From assembly GCA_003586115.2 (NCBI GenBank), contig QVOM02000029.1:30456929-30520928 (forward strand): a stretch of DNA of 64,000 nucleotides, read 5' to 3'. Source of the DNA: Salvator merianae. Its lineage: Eukaryota > Chordata > Lepidosauria > Squamata > Teiidae. The position numbers and the translations under genes are program-made. Shown piece by piece: positions 13,401 to 24,659 of the stretch. The notes beneath the pieces are model-generated. The model had not been told where the DNA came from and ran no database searches. It saw only the letters and a list, made by a program, of their open reading frames with translations. Each line of letters begins with the position of its first letter. Positions within the stretch are counted from its first letter, which is position 1.

Positions 13401-15978
13401 AAGTAAAATGAGAGATGTGAAGACTATCAAGAGATGCATCAGGTGTAAACTTTGGATGAACCTTTCCTTAAAGTTCTCCAACCAAGATGATCACCTTGCA
13501 GCAAGTCCTTTATCCAAAAGAAAGAAGCTCTGCTGAAAATGGAGATGGTCTTGTAAATCTTTTTTTAAAGCAAACTCAATTTTCCTGTCAACTTTCTCCT
13601 TCATTTAAGGCAACATTCTTCACAGTAACTACTATGCTTTGCAAAACAGCTGATTAACTCTTTTATTTTTTAATACCTTGGTTTTGTATAAACTGCTCTG
13701 TGACTTTGGGTGCTAAGTTGTAAACAAATACAATGACTAACTAGCTAAGAAAATCTACTAAGATTCAGTAGATACAGATCAAGCTGCTTTTTTGCTATGT
13801 GTGAACGCAGCCTTACTTTATAAACTCCTTAATAAAGAACAGACAAAAGATTCTTGTGGATCACACTCATATTCCAGCAATGATCATAAGAAAGTATATC
13901 TGGTAGTTTCTGAGAAAACATTTTTCACTAATAGTAAGAAAGATTCTGGAATTCACTGCAATTTTTAGATCCTCCTAAGTTCTAGAAATTAGAACACCAA
14001 TGCTTGTTTTGTACATGCTGAGCATAGTAGTGTCACTACCTTCTGTTTGACTACTGTAGCATATAACAGGATTCAGAAATGACAGCTGTAGAACTGTAGA
14101 AAAGAAAAGGGCCATTATGTTAAAGTCTCTTCCCAACAAAAGTTTCCTTTGAATCAAAATGTGAAAGGCTTCATTCATTTATATTATTTCATTTTTTAAA
14201 AAAATATAAAAGGTGCACCTTTGGTTAACTTTCATGGGGAGTCACAAAAACATATCTTGATGGAGGTCATGAGGTCCAGTTTGTCCCAGAAATGCCAATG
14301 TGTACTGTTGGGTTGCTGGATGGATTTGTATTCCTTTTTTTTTACAATGCCAGGAAAAGATTCACCATGCTGGCAGAGAGTTTACTGAATCTGAAGAATG
14401 AGATGGCACATAAACTTTTCCTTGCTTGAAAATAAATTCCAACAGCAATTGTGACTGTTTGTACAATACTTCTTCAAAGCCAGCCTATCCAAAATCAAGT
14501 TAATGTTCTGTCCATTTTACATGCTCTGAAGTGTCAATAAAGCTAGGGAGATGCTTTACATTTGGGCTCAGCCAGCTTGCAAACAAAGCAGCAAAACAGC
14601 ACATTTAACATGGGAAAAGAACAGGAAAAGAAGACTAATGGTCTACTTCTAGCAGAAGTGAATGTGGAATAGTTTTATATCTCAGTTGCTTCATTCCTTG
14701 GTAGCCAAAGCACTCAGGACAAATAAACTGACATTTGTAGGTTTAATGCCCAGGATATTCCAGTGGACCTATATTAACATGACTCTGGGATCATCAAGAT
14801 TAATAATCAGCATTTAAATGAAAATAAGATAAAAACATACCCCATGAATCTGATGAGAGTTAAAGTCAAAAGAGAAACTGATTAGACAATGATGAACCTG
14901 CAAATGCTGCATCTGTGCGGTACCTTTTCTTGCAAACTACCAAAAGAATTTAGGATAAAACAGATTTCTCCCAATGTAAATTTCAAATCCATACACACAA
15001 TTCGAAGCAGTAGATTGCATAAATTGCCTATATGAACCACACTTCCTGAATGAACGTTTCCATATTATCTATCATTGTATTATATGTAAAAATTTCAATG
15101 GGGTAATTTTCACACATTCCATTTTAAGTTACTGCATCTTGTATAGCTGAGCAAAATTCATACTTTTAGATCCAGCGCTTACTGAAGTATCATACAAAAA
15201 TTATAACTGCAACAAATACTCATTATTAAACAAATTCATATTTTAAAGAGAAGAAAGACATTAGGTACTTTGTAAGCAAAAAAACATTCATTAAAAAATA
15301 TAAATACAATCATATTGTAATGTCTCAGCAGCTTGAAAAGCAGAACTACACAAGTTATTTTCCAGTAGCAACTTCTAAGAATACAGAAGTCTTCATCTTC
15401 TTAAAAATAATGTTAAAAATAAGTTGATTTGGAGCTGAGTAAATTTGTTGAGAAAGTGCTAGTTCTAGAAACAAAGGTGGGTGAAATCTTTTCAAATTTG
15501 TGATTTCTATATTAATATTAATATTTTTCTACAGCTCATTTTGCATCCCAACACAGATCACTGTAAAATAAATAATAAACATTGCTAAATTGTGGATTGT
15601 CAAAAAGTACGATTTCCTTTAATTTACCCCTTAACCTTATGTAAGTTGCAGAGCTGCAATCCCATTCACACTCATGCCCTGCTCCTATTCCAGTTGACAG
15701 CACCAGATCCATGACTGCCATTTTTGGGGAGATCCACAACCAGGGTTGGAGCAACAATGCTTTTTAGGCTCTGGCTGTGCATTGCTTATGGATCTCTAGA
15801 GGAAGGGAGAACATGTCACAGATCACTGAAACTCCCTCTAATTCAATGGATATGAGGTTATAAAACATAATATGGAGATTCATTGAATATTGTTAAAAAT
15901 TAAAAATAAATCCATAGATGTTCTGATTATATAGAAAGCCATTCTGTGTTTGAGATATAAAATTAATCAAAGCCTTAC
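10421..15978. other. no gene recognised; intron-like
   Basis: About 5.5 kb without recognised elements or exons. It holds the 44-base palindrome at 12987-13030 and a T-run near 14336-14343. All open frames are short and lack family similarity. Confidence 0.55.
12987..13030. repeat. imperfect palindrome
   Basis: Two 20-base arms, CAGAAGCTAATAAGTACACT and the complement of CAGAAACTAATAAGTGCACT, match at 18 of 20 positions around a 4-base loop. It could be the remains of a foldback element or a mutational product. Confidence 0.75.
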
Positions 15979-16247
15979 CGGTCTGCTGTGTCACCTGCCA
16001 CCTTGCCTCCTGAACCATTTATGGAGTCTTGCCTTGTGAGCACTTGAGATCTACCTCGTTCCAGTGCTGATACTGACTGTTCTTGCAGCTTTGCCTTTTT
16101 TTCCTGAGGGGCTTCTTCGTTTCGCAACCCTCTAAAAGTGTCTTCAACAGGCTTCTGTATTGTATTTGTTCCACTATTATAAAACCAGGCTCCAGATTTT
16201 GTGAGGATTTCTTGTTGTTTTCGGCACGAGTTACATACCCACATTAC
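15979..16247 (-). CDS. RIMS2: RIMS2 internal coding exon (end of zinc finger plus linker)
   Basis: This exon encodes part of RIM2, the active-zone scaffold that binds Rab3 and Munc13 and primes synaptic vesicles. The frame opens with V-M-W-V-C-N-S-C-R-K-Q-Q-E-I-L and holds the last CxxC zinc-ligand pair of the RIM zinc finger. The segments SGAWFYNSGTNT and GLRNEEAPQEKK favour RIMS2 over RIMS1, and LTRQDSI follows nearer the end. On the minus strand the acceptor reads TATATAG before GTAATG, and the donor reads ACCG then GTAAGG. The exon is 269 bases, starting in phase 0 and ending after two bases of a codon. There is no stop inside and no start codon is expected. The middle of the linker appears shorter than the mammalian version as I recall it. 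The first zinc ligands lie in an upstream exon, the PDZ and C2 domains in downstream ones; none was recognised here. Confidence 0.92.
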
Positions 16248-16487
16248 CTATATATTAGACATAGAAAATACTCAAATTAATTCATTAGATGAAGAAAAGC
16301 ATTAACAATTTCACAGGTATTTGTCAAATATACCTTTCTAGAAACATAATTATGTTAAAAAATTTCATGGACATGTAGAAGCCTTGTATTATATCACATA
16401 GAATATTAGAGGTCACTCTTGAATACTGCTGGAAAAACCACTGTTTCTAACTCTTCACTCATGCGTATTTTAGAAGGTTACTAAGTA

Positions 16488-17360
16488 GAGATGTGCAAAA
16501 TGTTTTGAGCCAAAATGTTTCACACTCAAAACAAGCTGTTCCAGGCATTTTAAACTCAAAACAAAACATCTTTTCAAAAAAGGGTTTCTTCTGTCCTGTT
16601 TCACTGGAATAATCCAAGTTCCAAAAAAAAAGGGAGGGTGCTTTTTTCTTTTCTCAAGAAGGAGCCATTTCTCTATATCCACCAAACAGCTAGGAAGCAA
16701 TGATTTTCTCCCCTTTCAGCAGCAAAGGGAAGAGTGGAAAGCCAATGAACTACTCTGAGGGTCAATTGCAACCACATTTGTCTCTTCCACTGTGAGTAGC
16801 ATGATAGTGGAGGAGGTGGTGAACTCCTGGGAGCAATTTCTACCTGTCCCAGTTTACTGTTGGATCAAAAATAGCCAACTTCTAGGTTTATTTCCAGTCA
16901 AATGCTACATTAACATGGATCAGATACTTGCAGCTGCAAATCTTTTGTTCCATAGCTGCAAGGATTTTGAAGGCTAGGAGATACCAATCATGTTGCCAGC
17001 ACATCTCCCACATCAGTAGTGGATCCCAGTGTTCTTGCTCCTCAGATGGACTAAATCCTGCCATGTGGATGGCAGCCTGGATTCCCCCCCACACCTTTAA
17101 AACTACTTCTTGTGTTGAAAGGGAAGAAAAAAAGGGGAACATTTCTTTTCTTCCCTTTCAGGAGTAATAATTGCTGCTAGAAAGGAAGAGGAAAAGCCAA
17201 TAATCAGCTATTCCAAATGTTCACCTGATTTTTTCTATCCCCTACTGACAATCATGGATATAAGGGAAGGGAAAAAACAAGGGGAACTTTTTAAAAAAAT
17301 CCCTTTCAGTGGCAACCAACGTTGCTGAAAGGAAAGGAAAACTCCCCAATTCTCCCCTTT
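16488..17360. repeat. dispersed repeat with internal subrepeats
   Basis: It starts near AGAGATGTGCAAAATG, a type of opening I associate with a common squamate repeat. It then carries three diverged copies of a purine/pyrimidine-rich block at about 16705-16755, 17140-17205 and 17300-17360. Each copy has a CCCTTTCAG core, and the last two continue as TTGCTGCT/GTTGCTG then AAAGGAA. The blocks are partly self-complementary. Assignment and exact borders are uncertain. Confidence 0.45.
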
Positions 17361-17699
17361 CTGTCAGCAAAGGTATGGATTTTCTTTTTTATGTACCTTC
17401 TTTGAAACAATGGCATACACAAAAAATCCTAAAGGAACAGTTTGTGCATATGAAGAAGTGGACTGTAGCCCAGAAAAAAAAAATGTAATATATTTGTTGC
17501 CTTTATGGCTCCACAAGATTCTGATAATTTTGGCATAACAAACTAACAAGGCTAACCATCTGGAAATCTGCATGTATGCTCCGTCAGTAAGTAAAGGAAA
17601 GGTGCTTTTTAGCTGATCTTGGCTCTTGACAACTACATAGGCACATCCAGGGATGGCAACTGTTTTACTGGCTTAATACACAGTAGAATTTCTATATCT

Positions 17700-18100
17700 T
17701 GTTTGTTTGTTTTCAATATTAATATACCGCTTTATACTTAAAAAAAAAAATCTCAAGGCAGTTCACATGCATATTTTAAAAACAAGGATAAAATCTCAGT
17801 TAAAAATATATAATCCAATATTGTAAATAAAAATATTGTTCAAAACTGTGCATTGGTTAGGGACAGACCTCCATCCATAGCAGGAAGGCAAGACTGAAGA
17901 AGAATGACTTTAATAGGAACCCTAACAATGATAGAGAAGGTGCCTTCCAAAGGTCAAGGGTAAGAGTATCCCAGGGGGTAGGCACCATCACAGAGAAGGT
18001 CCCTGTTGCAAATAGCTGCAAGATGACATTCAGTAAGTCATGGCACGTGCAGCAGGACCTCCGCAGATGATCTCGGTTTTCTTGACAGTCTTTGTCCCTA
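17700..18100 (-). mobile_element. minus-strand repeat, L2-like tail with shared body
   Basis: An interrupted minus-strand tail, AAAGCGGTATATTAATATTG, lies at 17715-17745 beside an A-run. The body at 17930-18010 carries the blocks GTAGGCACCATCACAGAGAA and GGTCCCTGTTGC, the same region as in the 10.1-10.4 kb copy. Decayed and non-coding. Confidence 0.55.
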
Positions 18101-18201
18101 GGCATATGTTAGATTAAATGTGTACAAGAATATAATCTGCAGACACACTATAGAATCAACTCACAATGCTATCAAACATGGGCATAAATGTCCTAATCTA
18201 T

Positions 18202-20043
18202 GGCCCTTTTTTCATGGACTCTTGACATGGAATACACACCCTTCCACACTTTGGTGTGGGATAAGGGGGCCCTGCCCCTCCTAGTATACTCTTAGTATGA
18301 GCCTAGACCAGGCTAGGATGCCCAAAATGGCATCCTCATCCAGTTTACCAGTAGATCTCGATGTCAAGATCTATTGGCATACTAAGGGATGGTACACCAG
18401 ACCATAGAAATGTAAGCCTGTCCACTGCACTGTCATCTGGACTGTGGGAATCAGGTGGAAAAAGATGTTGGATACATATACTGTACAGAGCTATACTCTT
18501 ACTAACATAGGTAAGCCTATATTCCTGAACTAAAGCTTGGGGAAGTGAGCTTGACAGAATAAAAGATCACCAATCTGGAATATGGCCGAGCCCTCATGGA
18601 ATCACAACCACCACTCTCACTTGCAATGGACCAGATGATGAAGAGGTTACTATGGCTTTCCACCACCTGTCAACCCAGCTGGACATGGTCCTGGAGATGC
18701 CCTGCACAGAACTGAAAAGGCTGCAGGCTCGACACACAGTACAAGTGGCCAGCAACCCTCATCACCCTGAGCACTATCTCACCAGACATAGGGCCAGGCT
18801 GAAAGAGGGACCATCATCAATCAACAGGTGTATTCTGACATTAGTTCTGTGGCAATGGACACAGAAATGGATCACTACTCTAGCTATGTTTATGGCCATT
18901 TGCCCAACACACAGGCTTTGGAGGAGTTAGGTACTACTGCATGCCCTAGTTGTGAAACTGAGAGCCCAGCTCTGAATGCGATTACAATGTGACCAGTAGT
19001 ACACCAGGGGCTTCGTATGTTCCCACCAAGTCTATCCAGTCATCGCTTGGCCAGAGCATGGAGGTGCACGGATTACATTTTTCTGGCACCCTGCATCCAG
19101 AGTTGAGCACTGTACCTTGCTGGCTGAGCAAACCTAGAATGCGCCTTCCCCCGATATGGGCACCATCCCAATGCCCCAAGTTCATAGACTTGAATATCCC
19201 CTAACTGCCCTGGACAGCCTCCCAACCAAGGAAGTAGAGACACAGCTGTAGGTGACATCCTCCTAGAACTGTCATGCCCACCCAGCTGCCAGTGCATGAA
19301 CAGTTCCTTGGCCAGCAAGGAATCGCAGTCTTGGGAAATGAGGATAAAACATGATCAGGAAATTCTTGTGCAAGCTGCAGACCAGTTTGGTAGAGCTCTG
19401 CTTGGTGAAGCGTCAAGCTCCTGGGCTGTCATCACTCCTAGAGCTACCACTTCTGTCATAGCACCACCACCTGAGTGGGTGACTGGGAGTAAATTAACTG
19501 GTCTTGAGAGAGCCTGTGCCCTTCAGGGTAACAACCTACCATGGAAGTGCTACATGACCACTGGTGGGAACCATATCAAGCTGTTCAGGATACACATGCT
19601 GTCACTCAACCCCAGTTTCTGATTAGAGCAGATTGATATACTGATGCTGAACAGAGCAACTCGCTGATGTATTGGTACAATTGAACGTACCAATCTACCG
19701 TGCAAACCCTACAACCTACAGCCACCTCCAGGCTTAGAGAAGTGATCTTGACAGAAGCATGCAGATAACTCATGGTCTGGTGTACATGGGGGGATCCATT
19801 TCAACAGCATAACAAGGTGCACTGCTAAAATGGGACCTCAGGATCTGCAAAGGCAAAGCATTTTGAGGTGTCCCCACACAAGCTTCTGACCTCGCACAGG
19901 GGCTGCAGCATAGCAGGCCGTCCCAGTGCCGACAGTCTAGTTCTGCACCAGGAGCAATCCATCCCAGCTTGGGAGGGACTGCGTATCCTGGTATGGGGCA
20001 GCCTGCCCTTCACTGTGATAGATCAGGTAAGTGCAAAAACGGG
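18202..20043 (+). mobile_element. long copy of the shared TIR DNA-transposon family, copy 2
   Basis: The left end is GGCCCTTTTTTCATGG. The right end, read on the minus strand, is CCCCGTTTTTGCACTTACC. Both outer parts match the short copies: CCAGTTTACCAGTAGATCTC on the left, and CCATCCCAGCTTGGGAGG with GGGCAGCCTGCCC on the right. Between about 18410 and 19757 lies a 1.35-kb core that short copies lack. This core has one 92-codon frame (18652-18930) and other broken frames, none recognised as transposase. The core is either the parental interior lost from short copies or a later insertion. A bases-TAT repeat beside each end may be a target duplication but is too short to trust. Confidence 0.65.
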
Positions 20044-22930
20044 GTATATTCCCACACTTGGAGAACATAAGGCAAGGCTCAGCAAGAATGGATAATGAAC
20101 TAAATTACTGTGAAACAGTATGTAAAAATAAGACAAGCTTTCTGCAGTTGTCTTTTCATAGGAAACTTTCTCAAGTTTCCTATGAAAGGGAGTTAAAACC
20201 TAACATCACATCACATGGTAGTGAATTTGAAATGTTACTTATACATTATGTTAAAAAATAATCCTTTTATCTGTCCTGATTCCGGCTTCATTGTATGGCT
20301 TCTGGCTCTAGAATTTTTGGAAAAGCAAAAATCTTTCCATATCCACTGTCCACATCCTGCATAATTTTATACATCCTGAGTGTACTGTATTTGAAACTGT
20401 CACATTTTCTCTCACACGTTTTTTTCTGTCTTTCTAAAGCACTAGTTTTTATCTCACGAGCATTGATTACATTAAACATATGTAAGGTATATCTTATTCT
20501 ATAAATGACACCACAACCAATTTTTTTATTTTATATAATCCCCCAATGAATCTATCTAACATGATATACAATCAGAGTGCCTTCATTAAAAATTCCATTA
20601 AGATGTACAACAGTTAAACATAGTAAAACAGTAGCCAAATAGTGACTTCATCGCTGACCAGCTAATACCTCAAATACATTTTGAACATATGCCATAACCT
20701 CAGAGTTGATGTCTGCTTTGTTTCATGAAGAGGATGCTTCAACAAGCCGGATGGCAAAAAGAAAAGAAAAAATGCACCCTAAGCCCTTGGCAGATGGGTC
20801 TCCACAGGCAACAATGCAACTAGGACAGATTCATATGAAGAGCTCTGTGACCAAGCAGGTCTATACGGGAAAAGGCATTCTACAACAATATGTCCAAAGA
20901 TATTTAAGATTTCATTTATCAATAGTAAGATCTTAAACATGGTGGGGCAGCAATTGGCAGCCAGTATAACACCCTGAGCAGATTCACAGAAGCTCAACAT
21001 AGTTAACTGCTATACTTTTTGCCATGTAAGAGGCCTATTTTTCCAGTATAATTTCTCCTAAAATCACCCTACATCCTGCATATTTTGGACACTTTTTTGA
21101 CAAACATAGGATATATTCCTGTACAAAACAGCTATTGTACTAGCTGAATCTGGCAACAGACATTCCACTCAATATGACTACCTCAGTATCAAGTACCAGT
21201 AATGATTGCAGAAGTACATTCAGGTCACAGCCAGAACTGTTAGTACCAAAAAATAGCATATAGCTATTATAAAGGCAAAAATCTGCCTTCACAAAAATGG
21301 TTAGATGAGAGCAGGTTGCTGATTTGGGCAAATCACTCCTTTCTTGATTCTAGAAGTGCTTATAAATGATGTCACTGCTACTTTAAGCAAGATGGTTATG
21401 CAGCTCTTGGGCTGAGGTAGGGCCTGCCATTTTTTCAGCCATGCCTGTCAATGGTATACTGTACAGATCCTGCACAGAAGAAAACCATACTCTCATATCT
21501 CCATCTAGTTGAGCAGATTCAGCACTCAGATTGCTGTGTGTGTACGTGTGTGTTTAAGAAATGAAAAAGGAGAGGGAGAGGGAGAAAAAACAATTGTTTG
21601 GGGAAATCCTGCTATTCCAGTTTACATTAAATTACACTACCACAGGCTCCCATCAGTCTTTTTTATTTATATTCAGCAGGTACTCACAACAATTAATAAT
21701 CTGTTCAATTAGCAACATTTATCCCAGAATTACAGATTTTGATTATGTTATTCACACCAATTTTTATCTGCATCCATTAATACATATATGCTATCTAAAT
21801 TTTAATTAGAATTTTGGGATAAAATCCTACAGAATGATTAAAATATGGCAAATATATATTAATATTTTTTAAAATTCATTTATTAGTCCATTTTGAAAGA
21901 TATACTGTTTCTTCATACAGTCATTCTTTTTGCTACAAAAATATTACCATTAAAGAAGCTCACTATTCATGACAAATGCAGAAACACCACCTTGTGTCTA
22001 GCTCTGGTATTGCTTCGGTATCAAATGCATGACATGACAAAGTGTGTTCCATATTTTTATTGAAAATTTAGCTTCTTTTTCAAACACGTTTTTGAGGTAT
22101 GTGTTAAACTCTCTTCTTTTCATTGGGAACAAGGCTGCCATTCAAATTCTATTACTGATTCAAACTGCCTTGTGGGAACAGAAATTTATTTGAAGACATG
22201 ATGCTACACTAACACTAAAGTAAATCAAGCAGAATCAAGGTTTGTAAAAGTTCTTTTTTATAGAACTCTTGATTCTTAGCCATGGATATTGATGGTAATG
22301 CAAGCTATTATCCAAAACAGGAACTTTTCTAGACTGAGCAGTATTAGATGAAATTTAAGCTCTGTGAAAGAACATATACAAAGCTGTGATGAAAGTAAAT
22401 TCATTTTCAGCAATATGATAGGTGACAATCCTTTTCATAATCTGGAACGTCACTAAGACCTATCTTTTTGTCAAGGCGTTAAAATATATTATTAGGGCAC
22501 TATTACATTTTAAGTCACAGTTATGCATTTTTACCTACTCATTTAGTTATCTGTATGAACTGGGCTTAATCTTAAATGTTGCCAGCCAGAGCAGGTAGTT
22601 GTTTTTTTTACTATATTAGGGGTTTTCGCTTTTCTAACATTATGACCCACTCTGGCACCTTAAAGTCATCATATATAGAGGTGCAAAACTGTAAAGGTAT
22701 GCTAAAAGGAAAAATTAAATTCTATCTGTCTTCACACAGAACATTTGGAGCATATCACTGAGCTTGAGCAAATTTTCTTAAGGGGGAAGTCTGATGAAAC
22801 AAGGTAAATAGCAGTGACAAGAGAAAAAGCAATAGATCTTTCTGCCAGATTAAACATAAATAAATATAGGTCTGGATAGCATCTATTTGAGGGTTACCGA
22901 GTAGGTCAAAGATGAGATTGCAAGACCTCT
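20044..22930. other. no gene recognised
   Basis: No recognised element or exon. It contains the hairpin at 20152-20189 and, near 22225-22275, nested complementary arms (AATCAAG with CTTGATT, AGTTCT with AGAACT). Confidence 0.5.
20152..20189. repeat. near-perfect hairpin
   Basis: Two 17-base arms, CTTTTCATAGGAAACTT and AAGTTTCCTATGAAAGG, pair at 16 of 17 positions around a TCTC loop. There is no T-run that would suggest termination of a polymerase III transcript. Confidence 0.8.
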
Positions 22931-22939
22931 TAAAAATAC

Positions 22940-23135
22940 TGTATGCAAATTTGTTGCAATGCTCAGTCTTTACAGCATTTATACCAAAAGAATTACAGGC
23001 CTGTCAACTTAACATCTGTTCAAGGGAAGGTAATAGAAGCCATTATTAAACATAAAATAACCAAATGTTTAGAAGTACAGGCTTTATTCAAGGAGAGCCA
23101 ACCATGCTTCTACAAGGGAAGATAGTTAACTAATT
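22940..23135 (+). mobile_element. CR1-like LINE, reverse-transcriptase fragment
   Basis: The frame reads KNYRPVNLTSVQGKVIEAII followed by a C-F-Y-K-G-R end. This is the motif region NYRPVSLTSVPGK...GF.KGR that opens the RT domain of CR1-clade elements. It is a single short internal piece; the rest of the ORF is missing. Confidence 0.75.
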
Positions 23136-23179
23136 TTTGTCAAGTTTTTCGAACATATCAATGAAAATATGGATATTGA

Positions 23180-23335
23180 AGATGGTTCTGAAGCTGGAAC
23201 TAGTGCAAAATGCAGTAGCTAGACTGCTGATAGCTGATTTTAACTGTGTTTTAACTTACTGTTTTAATGCTTTCTGTGACCTGCTCTGAGACCTCCAGGG
23301 GAGGGTGGAATAAAAATTCATATTAAATATAATAC
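23180..23335 (+). mobile_element. internally deleted L2 3' end
   Basis: A fragment matching the KLQLVQNAVARLL region of L2 (AAGCTGGAACTAGTGC onward) is joined within a few bases to an L2 tail, GACCTGCTCTGAGACCTCCA then GGGTGGAATAAAAATTCATA. A large internal deletion is implied. Confidence 0.65.
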
Positions 23336-23344
23336 ATAAAAATA

Positions 23345-23778
23345 TACACAGCTCAGAACTGCAGGGCATCATATGAAGGTAAGTTTAAATATCAAAGCCT
23401 GGGTAAGGAAGTGTGTTATATAACCTGGCACCAAAAAAATCAATAATGTAGGTGACCAACATACTTCAGCAGGGTGGCTCTCTGTGCCACCACCCACTGA
23501 ACTTCTAAAAGTTACAGAACTACAAGGAAGGTGTTTCCTGCAGTTCTTAATAATCAGGCGAGCTTATTTAGGAAAAAATCACTAATTCAAATATTTGCGG
23601 CCCAGACTATTTAGGACTTTAAATGTTAGTGTCGGCACCATGAATTGTGCTTGGTAACATGCAAATCTTTCAAGATCGGCATGATATGTATCCAGCCAAA
23701 GACTCCCACGAGTAGTTTCAATTTCCACACTATCTACATGGAAGGCCCCACATAAAATGCATTTCAGTTGTCTAATTT
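23345..23778 (-). mobile_element. minus-strand repeat body, tail lost
   Basis: On the plus strand the blocks AACCTGGCACCAAAAAAATC, GACTATTTAGGACTTTAAAT and GGAAGGCCCCACATAAAATG appear in order. They match the shared body at 10.1 and 17.9 kb and extend further into it. It abuts an L2 tail facing the other way. Confidence 0.6.
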
Positions 23779-24135
23779 GTTCTGTTGTATGGCTGTAAAA
23801 ACTGGACACTGTGAAGAATAAATGAAAGAAGATGGATCTCTCTGAATAATGGATCTGGCAACAGTTACTAAGAATACTGTGGACTGAAAGAATTAAAAAT
23901 TCTCCTGGATCAGATCGAAACAATTAAAGAGCTAGGAAAAAGCACTATAACTTAGCTTAGCAAAGTTAAAAAAGCAGAAGAAAAAAAATGGACAAGATGG
24001 GTAGGTGGAATCAAAAAGATTATTGGGCTAGAAAAGCTACAAGGCAATACAAAAGGTATACCAAAATGGCAAGCATTGTCCATAGAGCCACCAGGAGTCA
24101 AACATGATTCAGCAACACTTAACAACAAATTGCAT
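23779..24135 (+). mobile_element. RTE-BovB LINE, 3' end of ORF2 and tail
   Basis: The frame gives YGCKNWTL at 23788-23811, the BovB C-terminal motif usually seen as YGCESWTL. A degraded KMDLSE..IWQQLLRI.W stretch follows. The tail reads GCCACCAGGAGTCAAACATG then ATTCAGCAACACTTAACAAC, the typical BovB and SINE ending. Several stops; inactive. Confidence 0.8.
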
Positions 24136-24655
24136 ATGATCAAAACCAACTTGCAAACTTTATGCAGAGAACACTTAATGTAGAATCTGCATGGGACCAC
24201 ACTGGGGGCCCACTGGCCACACATTTGTGCAGGCCTAAGAGTACTGTTAGAGTACAAGCTCTGAATGATTGTGTGCCCTGGAAGCACTTGCTACCCCCTT
24301 AATACTCTGCAGAACACTGTAAACGTAAACCACTACAGAGAACTTTAATAGAGCTCTGCAGGTCCATGCCATCTGGACCTACATGGTCCAGTGCAATCTT
24401 CATCAGTGATCACAGGAAAATGACTGACTTCCACACCACTTTCTGCACTGACCAAAAGGATCCTGGAAAGGAACACTGACCTATGGAACAAAGGTTCTCC
24501 AGTTCAGTGTTCCCTTTGCCCAGAGCAGCAGCAGGCATGCAAACAGTACGCTTCTGCAGTGTGAACACTCTGCTGCCAAAGATTGCTCACAGAGCAATTT
24601 TCATTTACAGCACAGGTTCCCTGTTGTGCAGAACCTGCCTTCAATACTTTTCTGC
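24136..24655. other. GC-richer unassigned segment
   Basis: This interval is GC-richer than its surroundings and holds short self-complementary words (for example GGTCCATGCCATCTGGACC). It may be the remnant of a DNA transposon. No family was recognised. Confidence 0.35.
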
Positions 24656-24659
24656 TGAA

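Larger units (their letters stand above)
1..15978 (-). other. inferred RIMS2 intron downstream of the exon
   Basis: With the exon on the minus strand, lower coordinates are downstream. No further coding segment with RIM character (PDZ, C2 or the arginine-rich linker) is seen. The next exon of the family is long and should stand out, so this stretch is read as intron. It holds the repeats listed separately. Intron status is inferred from one exon only. Confidence 0.6.
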
